Shown: positions 6,994 through 14,957 of the stretch, in pieces
Position numbering within the stretch: position 1 is the first letter of the stretch
How the letters are laid out: each line of letters starts with the position of its first letter
From: Prevotellaceae bacterium
GTDB taxonomy: Bacteria; Bacteroidota; Bacteroidia; Bacteroidales; Paludibacteraceae
Direction of reading: 5' to 3'
DNA: 19,807 nucleotides
NCBI GenBank assembly: GCA_031255055.1
Contig: JAIRTG010000243.1
Span: forward strand, 1 to 19,807
Notes under the pieces: model-generated
Seen by the model: only the letters and a program-made list of their open reading frames with translations
Database searches by the model: none
What the model was told of the DNA's origin: nothing
Position numbers and translations under genes: made by a program

Positions 6994-9207
6994 ATGAACC
7001 CACTTGATGTAAACAAGGAATTTGAAAGAACAGCGGAAAACTTGGACTTACAAAACACAACTCCCGTTGAAAACGAACAAAATGTAGCAGAAGCTACGGT
7101 TGGAGAACCTGACGTGACAGCACAGGAAAAAATTGTAGAACCGGTAACCGACGAAGTTGAAACAACTTTGCAGGAAGAAATCGCAATAACACCGACCGAA
7201 GTCGTCGCCGGAGCCGTTACGGAAGAACCGAAAACGGACATACAGGACATCGCCGAAGAACCGAAAACGGAAACGGAAATAGAAGACGCCGAAGTCGAAA
7301 AAGTCGCCGAAACCGTTACGAAAGAACCGAAAACGGACGTACAGGACATCACCGAAGAAACAGAAACGGAAATAGAAAGCGCCGAAGCCGAAAAAGTCGC
7401 CGAAACCGTTACGGAAGAACCGAAAACGGACATACAGGACATCGCCAAAGAAACGGAAAAAGACGAAGATGTTTCCGATGATACGGAGGATTACACCACC
7501 ATGTCGAAAGAAGGACTGTACAAAAAATTGGCAAAAATCATCGACAAAGATGTAAATGAAATCAAAAAGGATGTTGAAACAATCAAACAATCCTTCTATA
7601 AAATCATCAGAGCCGAAACAGATGTACAAAAACAGCAGTTCATAGAAAAAGGAGGAAATGAAAAAGATTTTCTCCCCAAAAAGGATCAACTGGAAGGTGC
7701 GATGAAAAATCTGTTGTCCCAATATAAGACGAAAAGAGCGGAACAGAACGCGAAAACAGAACGCGAAAAAGAAGAAAATCTCGTTCAGAAACAGCATATC
7801 CTCGAACAGATGAAAGCGCTCGTTGAAATTAACGAAGACGTATCGAGTCACATCGGCGAATTTAAAAATTTACAGCAAAAGTGGAAAAGCATCGGCGCTG
7901 TTCCTTCCGAAGCGTCGGGCGACTTGCATAAACAATACGGCAACTATCAGGACAGTTTCTGGGATTTGATAAAAATCAACAACGAATTGCGCGAATATGA
8001 TTTCAGAAAAAATCTGGAAGCTAAAACCGCACTTTGCGAAGCCGCCGAAAAACTGATAACAGAAGAACACAATATCGTCGAAGCATTTCGCAAACTGCAA
8101 AAACTGCACGAAGACTGGCACGAGATAGGTCCTGTGGCAAGAGACCGACGCGAAGCCATTTGGGCAAGATTCAAAGAAGCTACATTGGTGATAAATAAAC
8201 GTCATCAGATCTTTTTTGACGAACGCCGGAAAAATGAAGAGAAAGGTCTGGCGGAGAAAAAAGCAATCTGCGAAAAAATCGCCACCTTCGACTGTTCGCA
8301 ATTGAAAACATTCAAAGATTGGGACGAGGCAACAGAGATAATCAAGGGATGGCAACACGAATGGCATTCAAAAAGCTTTGCATCCCGTAAAACGAACCAG
8401 AAAGTATTTGCAAAATACCGTGCCGCCTGCGAAAAATTCTTTGGCGCTAAAGAGATATTCTACAAAGAAGTAAAAAAGGAACAGAACGAAAATTTGGCAA
8501 AAAAACGTGCACTGCTCGAACAGGCCGAAGCGTTGAAAAACAGCGTCGACTGGAAACCTGTTTCGGACAAACTTATTAAACTCCAAAAAGAATGGAAAAC
8601 AATCGGACTTGTACCGAAAAGACATTCGGAAGAATTGTGGAAAAAATTCATTGCGGCATGTGACCATTTCTTTGAAGAACGCAATAGAAGCATTGAAGGC
8701 CATAAAAACGCAGAGCAGGACAATTTGAACAAAAAGAAAGCGCTGATTGAGCGAATCAATGCCTTTGAAAAGATCGGTAGCGAAAGTGAATCGCTGGCTG
8801 CATTGCGCGAACTGTCCAAAGAATGGAGTGAAATCGGATATGTGCCGTTCAAAGATAAAGATTCGATATACAAAGAGTACAAAGATGCGCTTGACAGACA
8901 GTTTGACAGACTGAACATAGCCGCAGCCAGTCGCCGCTTAGATATTTTCCGCGAAAACCTAAAGGATATGACCACCAGAGGCGAAGGAAAACTCTACCGC
9001 GAACGCGACAAATTGGTGCGCGTGTATGAAAACTTGAAAAGCGAATTAAATACCTATGAAAATAACATCGGATTTTTCACATCTATGTCCAAAAAAGGCG
9101 GCGGCATGATTAAAGAAATGGAGCAGAAAATAGAATCGCTGAAGGAAGAACTTGCCTTAGTTGAGCAAAAAATAACGCTGTTAGATCGGGAACTCCGCTC
9201 TCATTAA
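6994..9207 (+). CDS. DUF349 repeat protein with acidic repetitive N-terminus
   Basis: The protein is 737 residues from the ATG at 6994. An in-frame ATG at 6958 and a TTG at 6949 are alternatives; I prefer 6994 because MNPLDVNKEFE looks like a natural start. The first ~150 residues are acidic, low in complexity, and contain three tandem copies of a 31-33 residue unit built around EEPKTDIQDI. Next comes a lysine/glutamate-rich helical part. Then at least five DUF349 modules follow, seen as recurring W-x-x-I-G-x-V/P cores (KWKSIGAVP, DWHEIGPVA, EWKTIGLVP, EWSEIGYVP and a variant with HEWHSKSF). The C-terminus is a coiled coil (MEQKIESLKEELALVEQKI). The family is cytosolic, common in Bacteroidetes, and of unproven function. 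Monocistronic, with its own terminator. Confidence 0.88.
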   Translation: MNPLDVNKEFERTAENLDLQNTTPVENEQNVAEATVGEPDVTAQEKIVEPVTDEVETTLQEEIAITPTEVVAGAVTEEPKTDIQDIAEEPKTETEIEDAEVEKVAETVTKEPKTDVQDITEETETEIESAEAEKVAETVTEEPKTDIQDIAKETEKDEDVSDDTEDYTTMSKEGLYKKLAKIIDKDVNEIKKDVETIKQSFYKIIRAETDVQKQQFIEKGGNEKDFLPKKDQLEGAMKNLLSQYKTKRAEQNAKTEREKEENLVQKQHILEQMKALVEINEDVSSHIGEFKNLQQKWKSIGAVPSEASGDLHKQYGNYQDSFWDLIKINNELREYDFRKNLEAKTALCEAAEKLITEEHNIVEAFRKLQKLHEDWHEIGPVARDRREAIWARFKEATLVINKRHQIFFDERRKNEEKGLAEKKAICEKIATFDCSQLKTFKDWDEATEIIKGWQHEWHSKSFASRKTNQKVFAKYRAACEKFFGAKEIFYKEVKKEQNENLAKKRALLEQAEALKNSVDWKPVSDKLIKLQKEWKTIGLVPKRHSEELWKKFIAACDHFFEERNRSIEGHKNAEQDNLNKKKALIERINAFEKIGSESESLAALRELSKEWSEIGYVPFKDKDSIYKEYKDALDRQFDRLNIAAASRRLDIFRENLKDMTTRGEGKLYRERDKLVRVYENLKSELNTYENNIGFFTSMSKKGGGMIKEMEQKIESLKEELALVEQKITLLDRELRSH
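7216..7470 (+). repeat. In-frame minisatellite in the DUF349 gene (three units of 99/93 bp)
   Basis: Units begin at 7216, 7315 and 7408, each opening with GTTACG(G/A)AAGAACCG. They encode VT(E/K)EPKTD(I/V)QDI followed by a Glu-rich tail and EKVAET. Unit lengths are 33 and 31 codons and the third is shortened. Being multiples of three, gains or losses would keep the frame. Confidence 0.85.
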
Positions 9208-9231
9208 TCGAAATACATAACACCAAACACC

Positions 9232-9269
9232 AAAGGGTTTAGACTTCTCAAAAAGTTTAAACCCTTTTT
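9232..9269 (+). terminator. Rho-independent terminator of the DUF349 gene
   Basis: The arms at 9232-9246 (AAAGGGTTTAGACTT) and 9253-9267 pair over 15 positions with one G-T wobble. The loop is CTCAAA, and the right arm runs into a T tract (9265-9269). It begins 24 bp after the DUF349 stop. The flanks (ACACCAAACACC and GGTGTTTAGTG) could extend the stem. Confidence 0.85.
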
Positions 9270-9503
9270 ATAGCGTATGGTGTTTAGTGTTTAGTGTTTA
9301 ATTCCCCCCCCCCTTTATGATTATATGATTAATGGTTCGTGTTTAATGGTCACCGCCTTCGGCGTATGCGCTTGTGGCAAGACCATCAGAACCATAGGCA
9401 TACCCTATTGATTAGTCCGGTTCCCGATACTTGTGATGTAATAAATGGTTCCGTAGAGAAGAGACCTTATGAAAGAATACAATTCATCCGAAAGCAAAGG
9501 GGC
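9270..9503. other. Intergenic stretch with TGTTTAG repeats and a C run
   Basis: It holds three copies of TGTTTAG/TGTTTAA (9281-9301), a run of ten Cs starting near 9304, and no credible gene. A 74-residue open frame on the plus strand (9339-9563) is partly made of the following hairpin and has no family I recognise. Confidence 0.55.
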
Positions 9504-9562
9504 ATCAGGGCAAACGCACGAAAATTAAGTAATCAATTTTCGTGCGTTTGCCCTGATTTTTA
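9504..9562. terminator. Perfect 23-bp stem-loop between rhaD and the DUF349 gene
   Basis: The left arm is 9504-9526 and the right arm 9535-9557. All 23 base pairs are complementary, with an 8-nt loop (AAGTAATC). On the plus strand a T tract follows (9557-9561). On the minus strand, the direction of the rhamnose operon, the hairpin begins 25 bp after the rhaD stop but no T run follows it. It could end either transcript or act as an mRNA 3' stabiliser. It is longer and more perfect than a standard terminator. Confidence 0.65.
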
Positions 9563-9581
9563 GTTTAGATTAAAAATTATA

Positions 9582-10391
9582 TTACTTCGGCAGATTAAAC
9601 GCATCCCGCAGTTCATCCATCTGTTCTTTGGTTGTACCTGCCGGCTCGAACCCCATGCATTTTGCGGTCATGTAAATCTGCGCAGATTTTGAAAGCGTAT
9701 CCACCATATCGAACGCCTCCATAATGTTTTCGCCGACCGATACAACGCCGTGCTTCTCCCACATCACCACATCGTATTCTTCCAACTCTTTTATCGTGGA
9801 ATCCGCCAATTCAAATGTACTCGGCATTTTGTAAGGAATTATTCCCAATCCGCGAGGACAAAACGCGCGGGTTTCGGGAATCATACTCCAAAGCAGATTG
9901 GTAAGCGCGTCTTTTTCAAGAAAAGCAGGATTGTGCGTCATCGCAACCAAATCAATCGGGTGCGTATGAAGAACCGCTTTGTAATCCGAGTCTTTGCCAA
10001 TCATATAATTGTGAATGGACAAATGCGAAGCCAGTTCCGAAGTCGGCTTTACAGGTTTGTCGGCAATGATTTCATAGTGTGCGCAATCGTCCGTTATGCG
10101 AATGATCGAACCGTTATCCATCGGCCGACGAGCCAAATCGCGCATACGGCGGTTCGTCCCTTTGCAGAAAAAATAACAGCCTTTGAGATTTTCTATTGTG
10201 CGCCCCAACGCGATTTTTTCACTGATTGCAGGCAGTTTTTTTATTTCTTCATCGGCAAATGCAGTGATATTTACGGTAATGTTGCCACCGTTACGTTCCG
10301 CCCAGCCTTTCTGCCAAAGATAACCTGCAACTTCGGCGACATCGTTAACCTGTTTTGCTAATTCAGAACGATTGTCTAATATAGATTTCAT
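9582..10391 (-). CDS. rhaD: Rhamnulose-1-phosphate aldolase
   Basis: This 269-residue cytosolic class II (zinc) aldolase splits L-rhamnulose 1-phosphate into dihydroxyacetone phosphate and L-lactaldehyde. Zinc ligands His142 and His144 lie in VLHTHPID and His214 in WEKHGVVS. The catalytic Glu119 is in TSELASHL, and the GGNIT phosphate loop is near residue 34. These positions closely match those known for E. coli RhaD (117, 141, 143, 212; 274 residues). The start is the ATG at 10391; a longer frame from a TTG at 10415 is less likely. It is the last gene of the rhamnose operon, 38 bp after rhaT. Confidence 0.96.
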   Translation of the reverse strand: MKSILDNRSELAKQVNDVAEVAGYLWQKGWAERNGGNITVNITAFADEEIKKLPAISEKIALGRTIENLKGCYFFCKGTNRRMRDLARRPMDNGSIIRITDDCAHYEIIADKPVKPTSELASHLSIHNYMIGKDSDYKAVLHTHPIDLVAMTHNPAFLEKDALTNLLWSMIPETRAFCPRGLGIIPYKMPSTFELADSTIKELEEYDVVMWEKHGVVSVGENIMEAFDMVDTLSKSAQIYMTAKCMGFEPAGTTKEQMDELRDAFNLPK

Positions 10392-10429
10392 TTTATTATT
10401 TTGATTAATCGTCAATTTACTTTACAATG

Positions 10430-11464
10430 TTATTTCATCAACTGTGGAAAAATAATGGAAAATACCAGCAATGCCAATCCGCAGAGCAACACCACAATTG
10501 TCTTTTGTCCAGCGCCTTTCCATTCTTTCAGGATTATTCCCCAAACATTGCTGAAAAGTACATTCAACGACATTAGGATACTCCACGAGAATGCCATCAT
10601 TACGCTGTTTGGTTCGAAGAAACTCTGTCCTACTCCCAATCCGAAGAACTGCGAATACCAAAGCAAGCCTGCCAAAGCAGAAAACAACAAATTGTTTATC
10701 CAAACATCGCCGGACGATTTTGTGTAATCAGTAAAAGTTTTGTTTTTGTAATTCTGAAAAAGGCAGTAAACGGCATTGGTAATGAAGCCACCAATTGTAA
10801 CTAATAAAATCACAGGATTCAACACCAGCAAATCTTTCGCGCCTGATGCCAGCAGATTCGCTTTTATTTCAGTTCCCGATTCGAGTCCAAGATTGAAACA
10901 GGCGCTCATCACACCCGCAAGCAATGCAATCAAAAGTCCTTTTTTCAAGGCAAAATCTTTTACCGCTTTCTTCTTTTCTTCGTCGGACATGTTTTTCGAT
11001 TTCAGCGAACCCGCGTAACCGATAACCGCAATGCCTGCAATGGCAATACAGACGCCGATAAGCAGAATCAAGCCGTCGCCTTTGAACAGGTTTTCGCCTT
11101 TGAGCAAAGCGGGAATGATTGTTCCGAAAGCGGAACAAGTTCCCAATGCGAGCGATTGTCCAAGCGCGACACCAAGAAAGCGCATACTCAATCCGAACGT
11201 CAGTCCGCCGATTCCCCAGAGGATGCCGTAACCGATACATTTCCAAATATCATTTCCTGCCGAAGACCACGCTTCAAACAACGAATGTCCTGCGGGAATG
11301 GCAATCAAAGCGCCGATTAACGGAAAAACAAGCCATGCGAAAACGCCTTGCGTGAGCCAAAAACTTTCCCACGACCAGTTTTTTACTTTCTTAATCGGCA
11401 CATACGAACTGGATTGCCCGAAACTACCGATTGCTATGATTAATAATCCTATTACTGTATTCAT
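10430..11464 (-). CDS. rhaT: L-rhamnose/H+ symporter
   Basis: This 344-residue inner-membrane protein is the same length as E. coli RhaT. It is made of about ten hydrophobic helices, starting with MNTVIGLLIIAIGSFGQSS. Family marks are SSYVPIKKVKNWSWESFW, GILWGIGGLTFGLSMRFLG and LGVGQSFFEPNSVMMAFSWS. It imports L-rhamnose with protons for the operon's catabolic enzymes. The start is the ATG at 11464; the frame can also open from a TTG at 11482. The upstream fucO fragment's open frame overlaps this start and ends at 11424, so translation of the remnant runs into rhaT. Confidence 0.95.
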   Translation of the reverse strand: MNTVIGLLIIAIGSFGQSSSYVPIKKVKNWSWESFWLTQGVFAWLVFPLIGALIAIPAGHSLFEAWSSAGNDIWKCIGYGILWGIGGLTFGLSMRFLGVALGQSLALGTCSAFGTIIPALLKGENLFKGDGLILLIGVCIAIAGIAVIGYAGSLKSKNMSDEEKKKAVKDFALKKGLLIALLAGVMSACFNLGLESGTEIKANLLASGAKDLLVLNPVILLVTIGGFITNAVYCLFQNYKNKTFTDYTKSSGDVWINNLLFSALAGLLWYSQFFGLGVGQSFFEPNSVMMAFSWSILMSLNVLFSNVWGIILKEWKGAGQKTIVVLLCGLALLVFSIIFPQLMK

Positions 11465-11759
11465 ACACACCACAAACCACAAGGGGCTTTTTAATTAGTT
11501 TTGTTTGTTTTAAATTTAATAACTTCTTGTCTTGAACAAGTTTATTCGGATTGGCTTTCAAATCGGTGAATATCTCGTAAGGGATATCGGCTTCGTTCAA
11601 TACTTTTTCGATTTTCCCGGCAACGCCGAATTTGATAAGGTCTTTATCGGTTACGAAAAACGCTTTTTTAAAACCTCTTCTTTTTACTTCCGCTGCAATT
11701 TCGGAACGAGACCCCGATCCATGATACGACGTCTCGTTTAAAATGATTCTATTTGCCAT
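11424..11759 (-). pseudogene. fucO: Lactaldehyde reductase (fucO) remnant, N-terminal 72 codons only
   Basis: The frame starts with an ATG 5 bp after rhaI and reads MANRIILNETSYHGSGS, then RRGFKKAFFVTDKDLIKF, then YEIFTDLKANPN. This is a clear match to the N-terminus of FucO (L-1,2-propanediol oxidoreductase, ~383 residues, iron-dependent). Similarity stops at about codon 72 (base 11544), just where FucO would continue into its NAD-binding loop (GGGS) and the iron-binding histidines, all absent. The remaining 39 codons are A+T-rich junk that runs into rhaT. The enzyme would have reduced L-lactaldehyde to 1,2-propanediol. With it broken, lactaldehyde must be handled elsewhere. Confidence 0.88.
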
Positions 11760-11764
11760 GTTTC

Positions 11765-13021
11765 TTATCTTTTTGAAGTTACTTCTTTTTCATATTGCTG
11801 CACTTCGGCAATGTAATCTTCACCGATAGCGATATTGTTTTTCAAACAGAACATATCCCAAACGGCGTTCCAAGGCAATACTTTTGCTTCTTCGAGCAAT
11901 GCCAAACGTTCAAAGTATTGTCCGTTTTCTTCATATTTTCTCAGTTGTGCTATCGGCTCCAATAATCCTTGCAGGAATGCTTTCTGCGTTGCGCAGATGC
12001 CGATAACATAAGCGCCCAAGCGGTTGATTGACGCATCGAAATAATCCAATCCGATATGAACGCGGTTCAAGGCATTGGCTCTCACGATTTCTTTTGCCAA
12101 ATCGGTTACATCATCGTTCAAAATGGTAACGTGGTCGGAATCCCAACGAATCGGACGGCTGACATGTAGCATAATTTCGGGTGTGAAAAGCAACAGCGAA
12201 GAAATTTTATCGGCGACGCTTTCTGTCAAATGGAAGTGCCCTGTATCCAGCGTAACGATTTTTTGTTTTTTCGCACCGTAGCCCAAATAAAAATCGTGCG
12301 AACCGACCGTGTAGCTTTCCAAACCGATTCCGAAAAGTTTCGATTCGAGGCAGTCCTTCATATTTTTGTATTCGGTGGCGAAGATTTCATCAAGCGATTG
12401 CTCCAAAATTTTACGGTATTCGTAACGGTTTACCGTTAAATCTTTCATCCCGTCGTGAATCCAAAGATTCATAATACAAGGGTCGTTTTGAAATTTTCCC
12501 ATTTCTTCGGAAATAGCGCGGCAGCGTTTCGTATGCTCAATCCAAAAATCGCGGATTTCTTTGTTCGGGTTTGCCAATGTCAAATCGCCACTTTTCGGGT
12601 GTCCGAACGAAGTGGAATTGAAATCAAGTTTCAATTCTTTTTCTTTCGCCCACTCCATCCAGCTTGTAAAGTGTGAGGCCTCGACTTCGTCGCGGTCAAC
12701 TACTTTTCCTTCAAAATCGCCGTAGATGGCGTGCAGGTTCAAGCGGTGGCTTCCGCCGACAAGCGTCAATACTTTTTCAATATCCTGACGGATTTCATCA
12801 ATATTGCGGGCTTTGCCGGGATAATTTCCTGTTGCTTGGATGCCGCCTCCGCCCAAATTGCCAAGATTTTCGAAACCTGTTACATCGTCGGCTTGCCAGC
12901 AATGGATCGAAACGGATATTTTCTGCAGATCTTCCAATGCTTTTTCTACATCGACTCCTACTGTCTGATAACGCTCTTTGGCGATTTCATACGATTTTTG
13001 TACTAATTCGTTTTTTTTCAT
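11765..13021 (-). CDS. rhaA: L-rhamnose isomerase
   Basis: This 418-residue cytosolic enzyme turns L-rhamnose into L-rhamnulose. It is also called rhaI in Bacteroides. The (beta/alpha)8 barrel uses two divalent metals. Likely ligands are Glu235 (GLESYTVGS), Asp259 and His262 (LDTGHFH), His and Asp residues in HVSRPIRWDSDH, and Asp in GLDYFDAS. The family start region SIHCWQADDVTGFE (about 38-51) and GGGIQATGNYPG are present. The length is standard. The start is the ATG at 13021, 14 bp after rhaB, indicating cotranscription. Confidence 0.96.
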   Translation of the reverse strand: MKKNELVQKSYEIAKERYQTVGVDVEKALEDLQKISVSIHCWQADDVTGFENLGNLGGGGIQATGNYPGKARNIDEIRQDIEKVLTLVGGSHRLNLHAIYGDFEGKVVDRDEVEASHFTSWMEWAKEKELKLDFNSTSFGHPKSGDLTLANPNKEIRDFWIEHTKRCRAISEEMGKFQNDPCIMNLWIHDGMKDLTVNRYEYRKILEQSLDEIFATEYKNMKDCLESKLFGIGLESYTVGSHDFYLGYGAKKQKIVTLDTGHFHLTESVADKISSLLLFTPEIMLHVSRPIRWDSDHVTILNDDVTDLAKEIVRANALNRVHIGLDYFDASINRLGAYVIGICATQKAFLQGLLEPIAQLRKYEENGQYFERLALLEEAKVLPWNAVWDMFCLKNNIAIGEDYIAEVQQYEKEVTSKR

Positions 13022-13035
13022 AAAGCCTTAATTAG

Positions 13036-14520
13036 TTAGTTAATTGTTGTTATATTGATAAATTTATTGTAAGCTACATACCACACTTCCGAATCTTGGG
13101 GATAAAATACTTCCATGTCAATTGATTTACGGACAATATTTCTGATTTCGCTTAACGAATGGACTGCACCGCAACCTTTCGCCTGCATCATTACATTGCC
13201 GATAGCGGTTGCTTCGGCTGGACCTGCAACAACAGGTATTCCAATTGCGTTGGCTGTGGCTTGGTTGAGCAGTTTGTTTTGCGAGCCGCCGCCGATTACG
13301 TGCAGTTTTTCGATTTGAAACGGCGCGAGCTTTTGCAGACAGTTCAACACATATTTGTATTTCAATGGCAAACTGTCGAAAATACAGCGGATAAATTCCG
13401 CGTGGGTTTCGGGGACTTTCTGCCCTGTTTTTTCGCAATAATCCGAAATAGCTTTGGTCATACTCTCGGGATTCGCAAAACAAGCATCATCGGGTTCAAT
13501 CAGAAATTGAAAACCTTCAATAGATTCGGACATACTCACAATTTCGGGATAGGTGTAGGTTTTGCCTTCACGTTCCCATTCCTTACGACATTGCTCCAAA
13601 AGCCACATTCCCGTAATGTTTTTCAAAAAGCGTGTCGTGCCTTCCACACCGCCCTCGTTGGTAAAGTTGAGTTCAAAACTTTCTTCGGTAATGATTGGCT
13701 CTTTCACTTCAATTCCCATAAGCGACCAAGTGCCTGAACTAAGATAAGCAAAATGCTCGTTTTCGGCGGGAACGGAAACAATTGCCGAACCTGTGTCGTG
13801 TCCTGCGACTGCAATAACAGGAATATCGGAAATACCACATTCTTTTTGTATGCTATCGGTAACACTGCAGACAGTTTCGCCGGGCATTGTTATTTGTGGT
13901 ATCGCGCTTTCTGAAATTCCTGCTTGTGTCAACAATTCCGTATCAATCTGTTTCGTTTTCGGATTGAGAAATTGCGAAGTAGAAGCGATGGTATATTCGC
14001 AAATCTTTTTGCTTGTAAGCAAATAAATCAACGCATCAGGAATAAACAGAATGGATTCCGTGTTTTCGAGCGCGGAAGAATCTTCTTTCTTCGCGGCATA
14101 CAACTGAAATAGGCTGTTGAAATTCATTATCTGGATTCCTGTTTTTCCGTACACTTCTCTGCGCGGAATTTTTGTGAAATATTCTTCGGGGATTCCGTTG
14201 GTGTATGGGTCGCGGTACGAGCGGGGAAGATTCAGAATACTTCCGTCTTTCGCCATATACGCGAAATCGACTCCCCAAGTGTCGATGCCGATTCCGTCTA
14301 AATCGATTCCCTGCTGTTGCGTGGTGCGAAGTCCTTTTTTGAGTTCTTCGAACAAAGTGTAAATATTCCAATAGTATTTGTCATTGATGCGAAGGATTTT
14401 ATTGGGGAAACGGGTCAGCTCCTTTAATTCTAATCGACCGTTTTGTAATATTCCCAATATGGAACGTCCGCTGGTGGCGCCTAAATCAAAGGCAAAAAAA
14501 TGGTAAGTGTAGTTATTCAT
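13036..14520 (-). CDS. rhaB: Rhamnulokinase (FGGY family)
   Basis: This 494-residue kinase phosphorylates L-rhamnulose at O1 with ATP. Two actin-like FGGY domains are visible: the N-terminal phosphate loop FDLGATSGRS (about 11-20), GIDTWGVDF with the likely catalytic aspartate, and AGHDTGSAIVSVP. The second domain has SSGTWSLMGIE and the C-terminal nucleotide motif HVIGGGSQNKLLNQ. The length matches the family. The ATG at 14520 begins the rhamnose operon, which reads rhaB, rhaA, fucO remnant, rhaT, rhaD. No rhaR-type regulator gene is in the window. Confidence 0.96.
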   Translation of the reverse strand: MNNYTYHFFAFDLGATSGRSILGILQNGRLELKELTRFPNKILRINDKYYWNIYTLFEELKKGLRTTQQQGIDLDGIGIDTWGVDFAYMAKDGSILNLPRSYRDPYTNGIPEEYFTKIPRREVYGKTGIQIMNFNSLFQLYAAKKEDSSALENTESILFIPDALIYLLTSKKICEYTIASTSQFLNPKTKQIDTELLTQAGISESAIPQITMPGETVCSVTDSIQKECGISDIPVIAVAGHDTGSAIVSVPAENEHFAYLSSGTWSLMGIEVKEPIITEESFELNFTNEGGVEGTTRFLKNITGMWLLEQCRKEWEREGKTYTYPEIVSMSESIEGFQFLIEPDDACFANPESMTKAISDYCEKTGQKVPETHAEFIRCIFDSLPLKYKYVLNCLQKLAPFQIEKLHVIGGGSQNKLLNQATANAIGIPVVAGPAEATAIGNVMMQAKGCGAVHSLSEIRNIVRKSIDMEVFYPQDSEVWYVAYNKFINITTIN

Positions 14521-14541
14521 AAATATCTAAGTGATTTATAC

Positions 14542-14664
14542 TCATAATGAAAAGGACTGTGAATTACACAATCTAAAATTAAGAGTCATCAGATTTTGCA
14601 ACTCTTGTTTATATTCGGCGATATTTTCAAAGAATTTCATGATCGCTTTTCTGAATGTTTCTTT
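14542..14664 (-). pseudogene. C-terminal fragment of a transposase (IS630-like)
   Basis: In the same frame as the end of the GH88 fragment, about 40 codons read TFRKAIMKFFENIAEY then KQELQNLMTLNFRLCNSQS and stop at 14542. The pattern of an FxxAIxxFFxNI helix followed by a short L-NFR tail resembles the C-terminus of IS630-family transposases, from memory. The catalytic DDE region is missing. The join with GH88 is near 14665. It sits about 20 bp upstream of rhaB. Moderate confidence in its transposase origin. Confidence 0.45.
14558..14570. promoter_or_regulatory. Operator-like palindrome upstream of rhaB
   Basis: TGTGAATTACACA has arms TGTG and CACA and lies about 38 bp before the rhaB ATG. 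It falls within the transposase remnant, so it may be coincidental. Confidence 0.25.
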
Positions 14665-14881
14665 AGTTCGATAAGCCCAAGCTTCTCCGCGTGCCCACAT
14701 GGTTTCATCGGCATAACCTACCTTGATGTATTGCTTTTATCAAATCTCCTGTTATTGTATCATAAACAGCTATATAGTAACTGCTTCCATCTTCACGGAA
14801 ATGATTGTTTATTGTTGTTTCCGCATGTTTTGTAGCGATGTCATACAAATCACTCCTACCGAAAAACCATCTTTTTTTCAT
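14665..14881 (-). pseudogene. GH88 unsaturated glucuronyl/rhamnogalacturonyl hydrolase remnant, frameshifted
   Basis: The frame from an ATG at 14881 reads DLYDIATKHAETTINNHFR, then EDGSSYYIAVYDTITGDLI, then HQG. After a shift it continues GYADETMWARGEAWAYR. This is a core piece of GH88 (family pattern HFRPDxSSYHVVDY...QGYxDExAWARGQAW). The frame breaks at AGGTAGGT (near 14715-14722), a 4-bp tandem duplication; removing one copy restores GYADE. Only about 65 of ~400 residues remain and both ends are lost. GH88 enzymes remove unsaturated uronic acids from oligosaccharides made by polysaccharide lyases. The fragment shows that this site once held a pectin or glycosaminoglycan gene. Confidence 0.8.
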
Positions 14882-14883
14882 TT

Positions 14884-14898
14884 TTGCAAGTCTTGCAA
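14884..14898. promoter_or_regulatory. Perfect interrupted palindrome TTGCAAG-t-CTTGCAA
   Basis: Seven-base arms around one central base lie between the GH2 stop and the GH88 remnant. This could be a regulator's operator, part of an old mobile element end, or chance. No gene for a matching regulator is in the window. Confidence 0.3.
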
Positions 14899-14957
14899 CG
14901 ATTGTTAATTAGTTATAAAATCGTCCTCTAATTTGATATATTACCGATTACATCCTC

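Noticed and set aside
7048..7851. Minus-strand frame of 267 codons rich in Phe and Arg
   Set aside because: Antisense to the DUF349 gene; the FFGDVLYVRFRFF repeats mirror the acidic minisatellite.
9339..9563. Plus-strand 74-codon frame, and a nearby CGKTIRTIG string recalling a P-loop
   Set aside because: Too short, partly made from the hairpin, and the P-loop likeness is in another frame that stops at once.
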